Positions 1 through 8,020 of a stretch of 18,126 nt of DNA are shown here, one piece after another. The translations under genes were made by a program, and so were the position numbers. Positions within the stretch are counted from its first letter, which is position 1; each line of letters opens with the position of its first letter. Under the pieces are notes generated by a model. The model was given only the letters and a program-made list of their open reading frames with translations. It did not search any database and was not told where the DNA came from. Source of the stretch: an uncultured Elioraea sp. (GTDB lineage: Bacteria; Pseudomonadota; Alphaproteobacteria; Acetobacterales; Acetobacteraceae); assembly GCA_937995555.1 (NCBI GenBank), contig CALKJX010000305.1:1-18126 (forward strand), given 5' to 3'.

Positions 1-1
1 G

Positions 2-2578
2 GTGCAGGCGCTCGCCGCGCACCGGTTCGCCTTCGGGCCGGCCGGCGAGATGGACGCGCCGGGACATGCGACTCGCGTCGCGCTGTTCCGCGTCGCCGGG
101 CCGATCCTCGGCGTCGGCCGCACGCGACCACTGCGCGCCGACAGGCTCTATGGCCGCGAGCACGAGCAGGCGCTGCTGGACCAGCGCTGGCGCGATGCCT
201 CGTCCGGCAAGGGCAGTAGCCTCGCCCTGGTGGGCGAGCCCGGCATCGGCAAGTCGGCGCTGATCGGGCATCTGCGTCGGACCGTCGCGGCGACGGGCGG
301 GCTCTGGCATGCCGCGTTCTGCCAGCCCGAGGGCGCGACCAACCCGCTGCTGCCGGTGAGCGACCTGGTGCGTGCCGTGCTCGGTGCGGCGGAGCCGGCG
401 CGTCGGCTCGAGACGGTCGCGCATGACAGCGGCCTCGAGGAGGAGGCGGTGTCGCTGCTCCGGCCGCTGATCGATGCGCAGGCGCCCGTGCCCCCGCTGC
501 CAGGGATCGGCGCCGCCGAGCGGCTGCGCCGGGTGGCGCTCGCGCTGCTGGCGCTGCTGCGCGCGTCCGGCAGCCGCCGGCCCGCGGCGCTGGTGGTCGA
601 GGACGCGCACTGGGCCGATGACGCCTCGCGCAGGGTGATCGCCACGCTCGCCGTGGAGGCGCGCCGGTTGCCGGTGTTGCTGGTGCTGACCGCGCGCACG
701 CAGGGCTTCGAGCCGCCGCCCGCGCTCGGCCGCGCCGGAATGCTGGCGCTCGCGCCACTCCCCGGCAGCGCCATCGAGGGGCTGATCGCGAACCTCGATC
801 CGGATGGCGCGCTGGATGCCGAGGCGCGCGGCCTGATCGCCGAGCGCGCCGAAGGGAACCCCCTGTTCGCCGAGGAACTGGTGCAGCTCTGGCGCGAGGC
901 GAAGGCCCAGGGCCGCGGTGCGGAGATCCTCAGTCGCGCCTCGTCGCTGAACGACTCGCTGCTCGCCCGGCTCGATGCGCTCGGCGAGGCGCGCCCCGTG
1001 GCGCAAGTCGCGGCCGTGATCGGGCGCGAATTCGCCGTGCCGCTGCTCGCGCGTGTGCTGGAGATGGACGAGCCCACGGTCGCCGAGGCCGTGGAGACGC
1101 TGGTCGCGGCGGGGCTGGTGCACGAGACCATGGCTTCGGGCGCGACCCGCAGCTTCCGCCACGCGCTGGTGCGCGATGCCGCCTATCACTCGCTGCTGCG
1201 GGCCCGAAGGCGCGCAGTGCATGCGCGCGTCGCCGGCCTGCTGCTCGCCGAGTTCCGCCCGCTGGTGGAGGCGCGGCCGGAACTGCCGGCGCAGCACCTG
1301 GAGGCCGCCGGCGAGATCGACGAGGCGATCACCTGGTGGACCCGGGCGGGCGAGCGCGCGGCCACGCAGTCGGCGAACGCGGATGCGCTCCGGCTGCTGA
1401 GGCATGCGGAGGCGCTGGTGCGGCGCCTGCCGGGCGGGCCGCAATCGCTGCGTCGCGCCGAACTCCTGATCCGCATCGGCGGGCAGGAGCTCGCGGTGAA
1501 GGGCAATGCCGCGCCGGAGCTGGAGGCCGCCTATGCCGAGGCGGTGACGATCCTCGAGGCGATCGGCGAGGCCGATCACCCGGCCATGTTCGCCGCCCTC
1601 TGGGGACTCAACACCTACTCGATGGTGCGCGGCGACATCCCGCGCGCGCTCGCGCTCGGCCAACGGATGCTCGCCATCGCAGGCGATGAGGATCGGCTGA
1701 TCCAGGTGCATCGCGTGCTCGGGCTCGCGCATCTGCTGCGCGGCGAGCACGCCGAGGCCGATCGTCACTACACCGAGGTCCTGACCCGCTACGACGCGGC
1801 GCGGCACGAGCATCATCGCTTCGCCTACGGATCGGACCCGGCCGGCGTCGTGCTGTCGCATCTCGCCTGGAGCCAGATGATCGGCGGACATCTCGCCGCC
1901 TCCGACAGCCGCGCCGCCGAGGCCGAGACCCATGCGCGCCGCCTCGCGCATCCGCACACGCTCGCGCATGTGCTGGCGGTGGACGGGCTGCGCCGGCTGA
2001 TCGCGCGCGACCGCATGCGCGCGGCTGAGCGCGCCGAGGAGGTGCTGCGCATCGCCGCCCAGCACGGCTTCCCCTACTGGTCCGCCTGGTGCGCGGTGAT
2101 CGCAGCGGGCGCGATCGAGGCGGCACCATCCGAGCGGGCTGAGCGGATCGAGGCTGCGGTCGCGGCCTATCGCGCGACCGGGGCGCTGCAGCTCGTCCCC
2201 TACGCGCTCGGCCTCGCCGCCGAAGCACGGCTGGAGGAGGGGCGACCGCACGCGGCGCTCGGCCTGCTGGAGGAGGCGGAGCGGATCGCGGCGGCGACCG
2301 GGGTCGCGCTCTACTCGTCCGAGGTCGCGCGGCTGGCGCTGGTCGCGCGCCGGGCCGCCGGGCTGCCGCTCGCGGAGTCGGCCGCGGCGATCGCGGACCG
2401 CGCGGCCGCGCGCGGCGCGGGCCTCTGGGCGCTGCGCGCGCTGATCGAGGCGGCGCGGGGCGACCGCAGCGTCGTCGCGCGGCTCGCCACGCTGATCGAG
2501 CGGCTGATCGGGGAGGGCGCCGATCCGGCGCTCGGCGATCTCCGCATCGCGCGCGACCTCGTGCCGGCCGCCTCCTGA
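2..2578 (+). CDS. AAA-ATPase/TPR signalling protein, probably C-terminal part of an adenylate-cyclase-type regulator (5' truncated by window edge)
   Basis: The frame is open from the first base of the window, so the true start lies upstream; 858 residues are visible. Residues 1-35 resemble the tail of a class III nucleotide cyclase domain (an ALFRV-type ending), but the catalytic part is outside the window, so the cyclase call is inference. An AAA/NACHT-like ATPase follows: the Walker A motif GEPGIGKS is at residues 78-85 and a Walker B-like LVVEDAHWAD at about 197-206. The motif HALVRDAAYHSLL near residue 387 is typical of the linker in cyclase-ATPase-TPR proteins. From about residue 430 to the end the protein is helical, Ala/Leu/Glu-rich and TPR-like. 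Such proteins are cytosolic signal integrators with poorly known ligands. Its stop lies 3 bases before the marC-family start, suggesting co-transcription. A LuxR/MalT-type regulator without a cyclase is the main alternative. Confidence 0.85.
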   Translation: MQALAAHRFAFGPAGEMDAPGHATRVALFRVAGPILGVGRTRPLRADRLYGREHEQALLDQRWRDASSGKGSSLALVGEPGIGKSALIGHLRRTVAATGGLWHAAFCQPEGATNPLLPVSDLVRAVLGAAEPARRLETVAHDSGLEEEAVSLLRPLIDAQAPVPPLPGIGAAERLRRVALALLALLRASGSRRPAALVVEDAHWADDASRRVIATLAVEARRLPVLLVLTARTQGFEPPPALGRAGMLALAPLPGSAIEGLIANLDPDGALDAEARGLIAERAEGNPLFAEELVQLWREAKAQGRGAEILSRASSLNDSLLARLDALGEARPVAQVAAVIGREFAVPLLARVLEMDEPTVAEAVETLVAAGLVHETMASGATRSFRHALVRDAAYHSLLRARRRAVHARVAGLLLAEFRPLVEARPELPAQHLEAAGEIDEAITWWTRAGERAATQSANADALRLLRHAEALVRRLPGGPQSLRRAELLIRIGGQELAVKGNAAPELEAAYAEAVTILEAIGEADHPAMFAALWGLNTYSMVRGDIPRALALGQRMLAIAGDEDRLIQVHRVLGLAHLLRGEHAEADRHYTEVLTRYDAARHEHHRFAYGSDPAGVVLSHLAWSQMIGGHLAASDSRAAEAETHARRLAHPHTLAHVLAVDGLRRLIARDRMRAAERAEEVLRIAAQHGFPYWSAWCAVIAAGAIEAAPSERAERIEAAVAAYRATGALQLVPYALGLAAEARLEEGRPHAALGLLEEAERIAAATGVALYSSEVARLALVARRAAGLPLAESAAAIADRAAARGAGLWALRALIEAARGDRSVVARLATLIERLIGEGADPALGDLRIARDLVPAAS

Positions 2579-2581
2579 CGC

Positions 2582-3256
2582 ATGCTCCCGGGCGCCCTCC
2601 TCGAGACGTTCCTGCTGGTCTATCCGGCGCTCTTCTCGATCGTGAATCCGATCGCCGGCGCGTTCATCTTCAACGAGGCCTCCGCCGGGCTCGACGATCG
2701 CGCGCTCGCCCGGCTCGCCCGCAAGGTCGCGACCTACTCCCTGATCGTCATGCTGGTGGCGATGTGGGGCGGATCCTTCATCCTCGGCTTCTTCGGCATC
2801 AGTCTCGCCGCGGTGCGCATCGCCGGCGGGCTCGTGCTCTCGCTCTGGGCGTTCAACCTGCTGTCGGCGCCCGAGAAGCGCGAGGAGCGCAAGCGCGACG
2901 AGGCGGCCTCGCGCGCGATCGGCGACGAGGCGGCCTTCTTTCCGCTCACGCTGCCGTTCACCACGGGGCCCGGAACGATCGCCGTCTGCATCACGCTCGG
3001 CGCGACACGGCCTCCCTTCGATCGCGGCCTGCTCGCCTTCGCTGCTGGTGCGAGCCTCGCCGCAGTCGCGATGGCGGCGACCATCCTCGGGGCCTATCGT
3101 TACGCGCCGCGCATCGCCGCCTGGCTGGGCCACACCGGCTCGCGCGTGCTGAGCCGGCTTGCTGCGTTCCTGCTGCTCGCGGTGGGGGTGCAGATCCTGA
3201 TCGCCGGCGTCACGGATGTGCTGACGCCGATCATCGCCGCACGGCCGCCGGGCTGA
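2582..3256 (+). CDS. MarC-family integral membrane protein (UPF0056)
   Basis: This 224-residue, strongly hydrophobic protein has about six predicted membrane segments and matches the MarC family in length and pattern. Supporting motifs are the early SIVNPIAGAF stretch (residues about 19-28) and FPLTLPFTTGPGTIAV in the middle, which corresponds to the family's conserved FPL...GPG loop. A charged, Lys/Arg/Glu-rich cytoplasmic loop separates the two halves, as in other members. Family function is unresolved: the original link to multiple antibiotic resistance in E. coli was not upheld, and a transporter role is only presumed. The start lies 3 bases after the upstream stop and has no clear Shine-Dalgarno sequence, so translation is probably coupled to the ATPase gene. 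Confidence 0.9.
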   Translation: MLPGALLETFLLVYPALFSIVNPIAGAFIFNEASAGLDDRALARLARKVATYSLIVMLVAMWGGSFILGFFGISLAAVRIAGGLVLSLWAFNLLSAPEKREERKRDEAASRAIGDEAAFFPLTLPFTTGPGTIAVCITLGATRPPFDRGLLAFAAGASLAAVAMAATILGAYRYAPRIAAWLGHTGSRVLSRLAAFLLLAVGVQILIAGVTDVLTPIIAARPPG

Positions 3257-3285
3257 GGACGTGCCGTGCGGCGCCGTGTCGGCCC

Positions 3286-3291
3286 AAGGAG
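3286..3291 (+). promoter_or_regulatory. Ribosome binding site that sets the start of the HtrA-like protease
   Basis: AAGGAG lies 6 bases before the ATG at 3298. An in-frame ATG at 3292 directly abuts this motif with no spacer and is therefore unlikely to be used. The site shows that the protease begins at MPSYDRF although its frame is open much further upstream, inside marC. Confidence 0.75.
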
Positions 3292-3297
3292 ATGACG

Positions 3298-4425
3298 ATG
3301 CCATCCTACGACCGTTTCGCGCCCCGGCTGCTCGCGGCAACCGCGGCCGGGCTTGTGCTGATGGCCGCCTGGCATGCGATCCCGCTGGTGCAGATCGAGC
3401 TCATCGCCTCGCGGGCCGAGCCGCGCACGGTCACCCCGCGCGGCGATCTCGCCGCCGACGAACAAGCGACCATCGCGCTGTTCGAGGCGGCGCGGGATTC
3501 GGTGGTGTTCATCGCCACCGTCCAGCGCGTGGTCGATCCCTGGACGCGCAATGCCTTGCAGGTGCCACGCGGAACGGGGTCGGGGTTCGTGTGGGACCGC
3601 CTCGGCCACGTCGTCACCAACCATCACGTCGTCGCGGGGGCCAGCGGCGCAACGGTGCGCCTCGCCGACGGGCGTGCCTTCGCCGCCACCCTGGTCGGCT
3701 CGAGCCCCGCACACGACCTCGCGGTGCTGCGGATCGGCCTCGGGGCCGACCGTCCGGCGCCGCTGCCGGTGGGGACGAGCCACGACCTGCGCGTCGGCCA
3801 GAAGGTGTTCGCGATCGGCAACCCCTTCGGGCTGGACTGGACGCTCACCACGGGCATCGTCTCGGCGCTGAACCGCGAATTGCCGACCGACGCCGGCGGC
3901 GTGATCGAGGGGCTGATCCAGACCGACGCCGCGATCAATCCGGGCAACTCGGGCGGGCCGCTGCTCGACTCGGCGGGTCGGCTGATCGGCGTGAACACCG
4001 CGATCTTCAGCCCCTCCGGCGCCTCCGCGGGTATCGGCTTCGCTGTCCCGGTCGATACCGTCAATCGTGTGGTGCCGCAGCTCATCGCGACCGGCCGGTA
4101 TGTCCGCCCGGCTCTCGGGATCCGCGTCGAGCATCAGCTCAACGCCGCGCTGGCGCGGCGCTACGGCATCGAGGGGGTGTTCGTGCTCGAGGTGGAGCGC
4201 GGCTCGCCGGCCGCGCGTGCCGGACTTCGCCCTGCCAGGCTCGGCGGCGACGGGGCGTTCGAGCCGGGCGATGTGATCGTCGCCGTGGACGGGCGACCGG
4301 TGGTGCGCGTGGCGGATCTCCTGAATGCGCTCGACCGCCTCTCCCCCGGCGCTGAGGTCACGGTGACGCTGATGCGCGACGGGCGGAGGATGGACGTGCA
4401 GGTGGTGCTGGAGGCGGGACGATGA
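3298..4425 (+). CDS. HtrA/DegS-like periplasmic serine protease, membrane anchored, one PDZ domain
   Basis: This 375-residue S1C (HtrA) protease has a single N-terminal hydrophobic segment (residues about 9-29) that lacks a clear signal-peptidase site, so it is more likely an anchor than a cleaved leader. The trypsin-like domain has the full triad: His110 in TNHHVV, Asp140 in AHDLAV and Ser218 in GNSGGPL. The 30-residue His-Asp interval matches E. coli DegP. One PDZ domain covers about residues 275-375, with an insertion (PARLGGDGAF) before the conserved EPGDVI. One PDZ plus an anchor resembles DegS, which starts envelope-stress signalling, rather than two-PDZ DegP. No anti-sigma factor gene is visible nearby, so a regulatory role cannot be asserted. 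The stop overlaps the next start (ATGA). Confidence 0.93.
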   Translation: MPSYDRFAPRLLAATAAGLVLMAAWHAIPLVQIELIASRAEPRTVTPRGDLAADEQATIALFEAARDSVVFIATVQRVVDPWTRNALQVPRGTGSGFVWDRLGHVVTNHHVVAGASGATVRLADGRAFAATLVGSSPAHDLAVLRIGLGADRPAPLPVGTSHDLRVGQKVFAIGNPFGLDWTLTTGIVSALNRELPTDAGGVIEGLIQTDAAINPGNSGGPLLDSAGRLIGVNTAIFSPSGASAGIGFAVPVDTVNRVVPQLIATGRYVRPALGIRVEHQLNAALARRYGIEGVFVLEVERGSPAARAGLRPARLGGDGAFEPGDVIVAVDGRPVVRVADLLNALDRLSPGAEVTVTLMRDGRRMDVQVVLEAGR

Positions 4426-4904
4426 TGGACGACAAGGTGCCGCCCTCGGGCGGGACGCTCTGGCGGCGCCTCGATCTCTACGAGAAGTTCGAGCACGCCG
4501 TCATTCTTGTGCTGACGACCCTGATCGCCGCGATCATCCTCGCCGCGCTGTGGAACCTGCTGCTGCGCGTGGTGGCGCTGGCGGCACGGCCGGACCTGTT
4601 CGATCCGACCGATCCGGTCGTGTTCCAGACCGTGTTCGGCGCGATCTTCACCGTGATCATCGCGCTAGAGTTCAAGCGGTCGCTGCTGGTCGCGACCGAG
4701 CGGCGCTTCGGCGTTGTGCAGGTGCGCGTCGTGGTGCTGATCGCCATGCTTGCCGTGGTGCGCAAGGTAATCATCCTCGACCTGAACGAGACCGAGCCCG
4801 GGAAGATGTTCGCGCTTGCGGCGGCGATCCTCGCACTCGGCGTCGTCTACTGGCTGGTGCGGGACCAGGACCGGCGCGACGAAGCGGCGCGCCGGGGCTT
4901 GTGA
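4422..4904 (+). CDS. PsiE-family membrane protein
   Basis: This 160-residue protein has four predicted membrane helices (about residues 24-50, 68-85, 101-120 and 128-146). It matches the phosphate-starvation-inducible PsiE family, with YEKFEHAVI before the first helix, ALEFKRSL after the second and VVRKVIILDL in the third. The molecular function of PsiE is unknown; in E. coli its expression responds to phosphate and cAMP. Either of two adjacent ATGs (4422 or 4425) could be the start; the first overlaps the protease stop as ATGA, and I chose it for the coupling. No Pho box could be recognised. The overlap with an HtrA-like protease is the only clue to a shared envelope role. Confidence 0.85.
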   Translation: MMDDKVPPSGGTLWRRLDLYEKFEHAVILVLTTLIAAIILAALWNLLLRVVALAARPDLFDPTDPVVFQTVFGAIFTVIIALEFKRSLLVATERRFGVVQVRVVVLIAMLAVVRKVIILDLNETEPGKMFALAAAILALGVVYWLVRDQDRRDEAARRGL

Positions 4905-4914
4905 GCCGCGCGGC
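4905..4914. repeat. Perfect 10-bp palindrome between convergent genes
   Basis: GCCGCGCGGC directly follows the psiE-like stop, in the 31-bp gap before the end of the convergent Bug gene. It could form a short stem, but there is no usable loop and no T-run on either side, so I do not call it an intrinsic terminator. In GC-rich DNA such a palindrome may be chance. Confidence 0.25.
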
Positions 4915-4935
4915 CTCCGAGCGACGCCGTGGCCG

Positions 4936-5892
4936 CTACTGCGGCTGGACACCGGCGCGGGCGAGAATGCGGCGCCAGCGGTCGATCTCGGCGGCGACGA
5001 AGTCCTGTGCGAGGTGGGGATCGTTGCCGACGATCCGCTCCGCCCCAAGCTCGGCGAGCCGCTTGCGCAGCCCGTCATCGGCCAGCGCCCGGATCAGCGC
5101 AGCGTGCAAGGTCGTGACCGACGCGTCAGGCATCGTCCGTGGCGCCAAAACCGCCTGCCAGACCACGAACACGGCGTCGTTCAAGCCGATCTCCGCCACG
5201 GTCGGCACTTCCGGCATCGCCGGGCTGCGTTCCGCCGAGGAGACCAGGAGTGCGCGCGCGCGGCCACCACGCGCGAGCGCGAAGCCAGTGAGGCCGGCGT
5301 CATAAAGCATGTCGAGCCGCCCGGCAGCGAGATCGGTCGCCGCCGGCGCGCCGCCACGATAGGGCACTTCGGTCAGGACAAGCCCCGCCGTCTGCATGAA
5401 AAGCAGCGAGACGAGCTGCAACGCGCCGCCGCCGCCCGTGCTGCCATAGGTGAGGCGTCCGGGCTCGCGTTTCGCCGCGGCGATGAAATCCTGGATTGTG
5501 CGGTGTGGCGAGTCGGGCGGGACGAGCAGCACCATCGGGCTCTCGGCGACGATCGTGACCGCCCGCAGATCCCTGGTCGGATCGAAATCGAGCCTGGCGT
5601 AGAGGGCCGGCAGAGCGGCATAGCCGATATTCGTGAACAGGACGGTGTGGTCGTCGGTCGCGCGGGCGACGGTGCCCGCGCCGATCGCACCCCCGGCGCC
5701 GGTGCGATTCTCGACAACGATGCGCTGCGGCAGACGCGCCGATGCGGCTTCGGCGATCACGCGCGCGATCACGTCGGTCGCGCCGCCGGCCGCGTAGGGC
5801 ACGACCATGCGCAGCGGCCGGTCGGGCCATGCCGCGGCTGGCGTGACGGCAGCGGCCATCAGTGCGGCGGCGAGCACGATGCGCCAGATCAT
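4936..5892 (-). CDS. Bug/TctC-family periplasmic solute-binding protein (last gene of the catabolic cassette)
   Basis: This 318-residue protein has a typical Sec signal peptide (residues 1-21, ending PAAA before Trp22). The mature part starts with the Bug-family pattern PLRMVVPYAAGGATD and continues with VVENRTGAGGAIG and VPYRGGAPA, which form the two ligand-binding loops in known Bug structures. Bug proteins bind small carboxylates or related molecules and may deliver them to tripartite tricarboxylate (TctAB) transporters. No TctA or TctB gene is in the window, so this is an orphan receptor here. It is the last gene of the coupled cassette, overlapping the lactonase-like gene by ATGA, which suggests it binds the substrate of that pathway. 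A strong ribosome binding site of its own suggests higher yield than the upstream enzymes. Confidence 0.93.
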   Translation of the reverse strand: MIWRIVLAAALMAAAVTPAAAWPDRPLRMVVPYAAGGATDVIARVIAEAASARLPQRIVVENRTGAGGAIGAGTVARATDDHTVLFTNIGYAALPALYARLDFDPTRDLRAVTIVAESPMVLLVPPDSPHRTIQDFIAAAKREPGRLTYGSTGGGGALQLVSLLFMQTAGLVLTEVPYRGGAPAATDLAAGRLDMLYDAGLTGFALARGGRARALLVSSAERSPAMPEVPTVAEIGLNDAVFVVWQAVLAPRTMPDASVTTLHAALIRALADDGLRKRLAELGAERIVGNDPHLAQDFVAAEIDRWRRILARAGVQPQ

Positions 5893-6824
5893 GACAAGCC
5901 TCCTTTCCTGAGTTGCGCGATCGGATGTCGGCCGGGAGTGTCGGTCCTGGCCACCAGGATGGTGCCGGTTTCGCTTTCCGTGATGAAGAGGCTGCGCAGA
6001 TCGGGGCCGCCATAGGCCAGATTCGTCGTCGTCCGTCCGGTGCAGGAGCGGAACGCTCGCCGCGGCAGCCCGTGAGGATCGACCTGCCAGACCATGCCGA
6101 GCGAGGCGTGGGCGATCGCGAGATTGTCCGCCGCATCGAACGCAAGCCCGTCAGGGCCCGACGTGCCGCCTGACAGCGTGACGAAGGCGTGCACCTTGGC
6201 CGTGCCGCCCTCGGCCGGCAGGGGCACGCGCCAGATGCGGTTGTCGCGCGTCATCGCGACGACGAGAGCCGATTCGTCAGCGGTGAGAGCGATCCCGTTC
6301 GGCGACGGTGCGTTGGCGATCAGGCACTCCAGGCGCCCGTCGGGCGAGAGTCGGAAGACGCGGCCGGTCGGGTCATGCAGCCCGCTCTGGCCTTGATCCG
6401 TAAAATAGAGTGTGCCGTCGGCGGCGAAGCAGAGGTCGTTCGGACCCTTGAAGCGCTCGGAGCGGCGGCGCTCCAGCACCGGCACGATCCGCGCCGGCGA
6501 CTCCTCGAGCCGCAAGATGCCGTTGCGATAGTCCGCGATGTGCAGCACCCCCGCGGGCGAGAAGGCGAGACCGTTCGGTTCGCCATCGTATTCGACCACG
6601 AGCGTCCAATCGCCCTCGGGGGAGATGCGAAAGATCCGTCCCCAGGGGATGTCGGTGACCCAAAGCCGGCCTTCGTCGTCAAAGGCCGGGCCTTCGAGGA
6701 AAGAGTCGACCGGTATCCCCTTGTTCGCCTCGCCCCAGGCGCTGCGTCGGCCCGGGCGGCGAAAATGATCCGGCAGGCGGGTGAAGAGCTGCGTCCCCAC
6801 GACCGGCGGCGGCGCGTGCCACAT
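5889..6824 (-). CDS. SMP-30/gluconolactonase/LRE-family hydrolase
   Basis: This 311-residue six-bladed beta-propeller protein belongs to the family of calcium- or zinc-dependent lactonases. Residues at the expected spacing match the human SMP-30 site: Glu44 in LEGPAF (human Glu18), Asn129 in GPNDL (Asn103), Asn176 in PNGIAL (Asn154) and Asp225 in GPDGLAF (Asp204). The metal and substrate site therefore appears intact. There is no signal peptide, so it should act in the cytoplasm. I chose the ATG at 6824, whose AT overlaps the CoA-transferase stop (TGATG on the minus strand); an in-frame TTG at 6833 would add three residues. The context suggests opening of a lactone or related ester before CoA activation. 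This family also includes non-lactone esterases, so the exact reaction is open. Confidence 0.88.
   Translation of the reverse strand: MWHAPPPVVGTQLFTRLPDHFRRPGRRSAWGEANKGIPVDSFLEGPAFDDEGRLWVTDIPWGRIFRISPEGDWTLVVEYDGEPNGLAFSPAGVLHIADYRNGILRLEESPARIVPVLERRRSERFKGPNDLCFAADGTLYFTDQGQSGLHDPTGRVFRLSPDGRLECLIANAPSPNGIALTADESALVVAMTRDNRIWRVPLPAEGGTAKVHAFVTLSGGTSGPDGLAFDAADNLAIAHASLGMVWQVDPHGLPRRAFRSCTGRTTTNLAYGGPDLRSLFITESETGTILVARTDTPGRHPIAQLRKGGLS
5899..5906 (-). promoter_or_regulatory. Strong ribosome binding site for the Bug-family gene
   Basis: On the minus strand this reads AAAGGAGG and lies 6 bases upstream of the ATG at 5892, inside the end of the preceding lactonase-like gene. It is the best Shine-Dalgarno match in the cassette, whose other internal starts rely on weaker sites and overlap coupling. 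Confidence 0.8.
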
Positions 6825-8020
6825 CAGCGCCAACCCTCGCCGATCCGCACCACGCCGGCCGCGATCAGCGCCTCGATCTCGTCCGCGCCGAGCCCGGCCT
6901 CGGCCAGCACCGCGCGCCCGTGCTCGCCCACCTTCGGCGCGTCGAGCCGTACGCCCGGGCGCTCGCCGTCGAGCGCGATCGGCAGCGCCGGCAGCTTGGC
7001 CTTGCGCCCGTCCGGCAGCGAGATCGGCACCAGCCCGCCCGACGCGTTCAGGTGCGGATCGTCGAACAGCTGCTCGGGCCGCGCGATCGGCGCGAAAGGC
7101 AGGCCCATCGCCTCGAACCGCGCCGACAGCGTCGCCGCGTCGAACACGCCGAGCCGCTTCTGGAGTTCGGGGATCAGCCAGTCGCGGTTCTGCACCCGCC
7201 CCGTGTTGGTGGCGATGCGCGGATCACCAGCGAGGTCGGCGAAGCCGAATTCGCGGCAGAACACTGCCCATTGCGTGTCCGTGACGACGCCGACGAACAC
7301 CTTTTCGTCGTCGGCGGTGGCGATGATGTCGTAGACGCCCCAGGCGGCGACGCGCACCGACATCGGCTTCAGTGGCTCGCCGGTGATCGCGTGCTGCGCC
7401 ATGTGCTGCGCCACCAGCATCACCGTGTTCTCGAACAGCGAGGCGGTGATGTGCCGCCCGCGTCCGGTGCGATGGCGCTCGTTCAGCGCGGCGAGAGCGC
7501 CGATCGCGCCGAACATCCCGCCCATGATGTCGTTCACCGACGCCCCGGCGCGCAGCGGCTGGCCGGGCGGGCCGGTCATCCACGCGAGCCCACCCATCAT
7601 CTGCACCACCTCGTCGAGCGCGACGCGATGCGCATAGGGCCCGTCCTGGAACCCCTTGTGCGAGACATAGATCAGGCGCGGGTTCAACGCTGACAGCGCG
7701 TCCCAGCCGAAGCCGAGCCTGTCGAGCGCGCCGGGTCGGAAGTTCTCGCTGAACACGTCGGCGGTCGAGACGAGCTTCAGGATGGCGTCGCGGCCACGCG
7801 GATCCTTCAGGTCGATCGCGATCGAACGCTTGTTGCGGTTCGAGATCGGGAAGAAGCCGGCACCGGCGCCCACCAGCCTGCGCGTGTTGTCGCCCTCCAG
7901 CGGCTCGACCTTGATCACGTCGGCGCCCAGATCGGCGAGCACCAGCCCGCAGGTCGGGCCCATCACCATGTGGGTCATCTCGACGACGCGGATGCCCCCG
8001 AGCGGCAGCGGCGCGCTCAT
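6824..8020 (-). CDS. Family III CoA-transferase (CaiB/BaiF family)
   Basis: This 398-residue protein has the length and motifs of a family III CoA-transferase. The N-terminal part shows RVVEMTHMVMGP and LADLGADVIKVEP, then NRNKRSIAIDLKDPRG. The catalytic aspartate that forms the acyl anhydride is Asp164 in SVNDIMGGM, with the glycine pair that follows it in the family. These enzymes move CoA between two carboxylic acids, often from succinyl-CoA, in the cytoplasm; acceptors include formate, carnitine, glutarate and other dicarboxylates. Specificity cannot be read from sequence. The gene overlaps both neighbours, by ATGA with the HMG-CoA-lyase-like gene and by TGATG with the lactonase-like gene. 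It would supply the CoA thioester that the lyase cleaves. Confidence 0.93.
   Translation of the reverse strand: MSAPLPLGGIRVVEMTHMVMGPTCGLVLADLGADVIKVEPLEGDNTRRLVGAGAGFFPISNRNKRSIAIDLKDPRGRDAILKLVSTADVFSENFRPGALDRLGFGWDALSALNPRLIYVSHKGFQDGPYAHRVALDEVVQMMGGLAWMTGPPGQPLRAGASVNDIMGGMFGAIGALAALNERHRTGRGRHITASLFENTVMLVAQHMAQHAITGEPLKPMSVRVAAWGVYDIIATADDEKVFVGVVTDTQWAVFCREFGFADLAGDPRIATNTGRVQNRDWLIPELQKRLGVFDAATLSARFEAMGLPFAPIARPEQLFDDPHLNASGGLVPISLPDGRKAKLPALPIALDGERPGVRLDAPKVGEHGRAVLAEAGLGADEIEALIAAGVVRIGEGWR

Noticed and set aside
2764..3297. An N-terminal extension of the HtrA-like protease reaching back into marC
   Set aside because: This part is an out-of-frame reading of marC, and the AAGGAG site at 3286-3291 with the following hydrophobic anchor fixes the start at 3298.
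4816..6015. A 399-codon plus-strand frame across the Bug gene
   Set aside because: It is the antisense of a clear Bug-family gene and has a low-complexity, Arg/Asp-rich translation without motifs.
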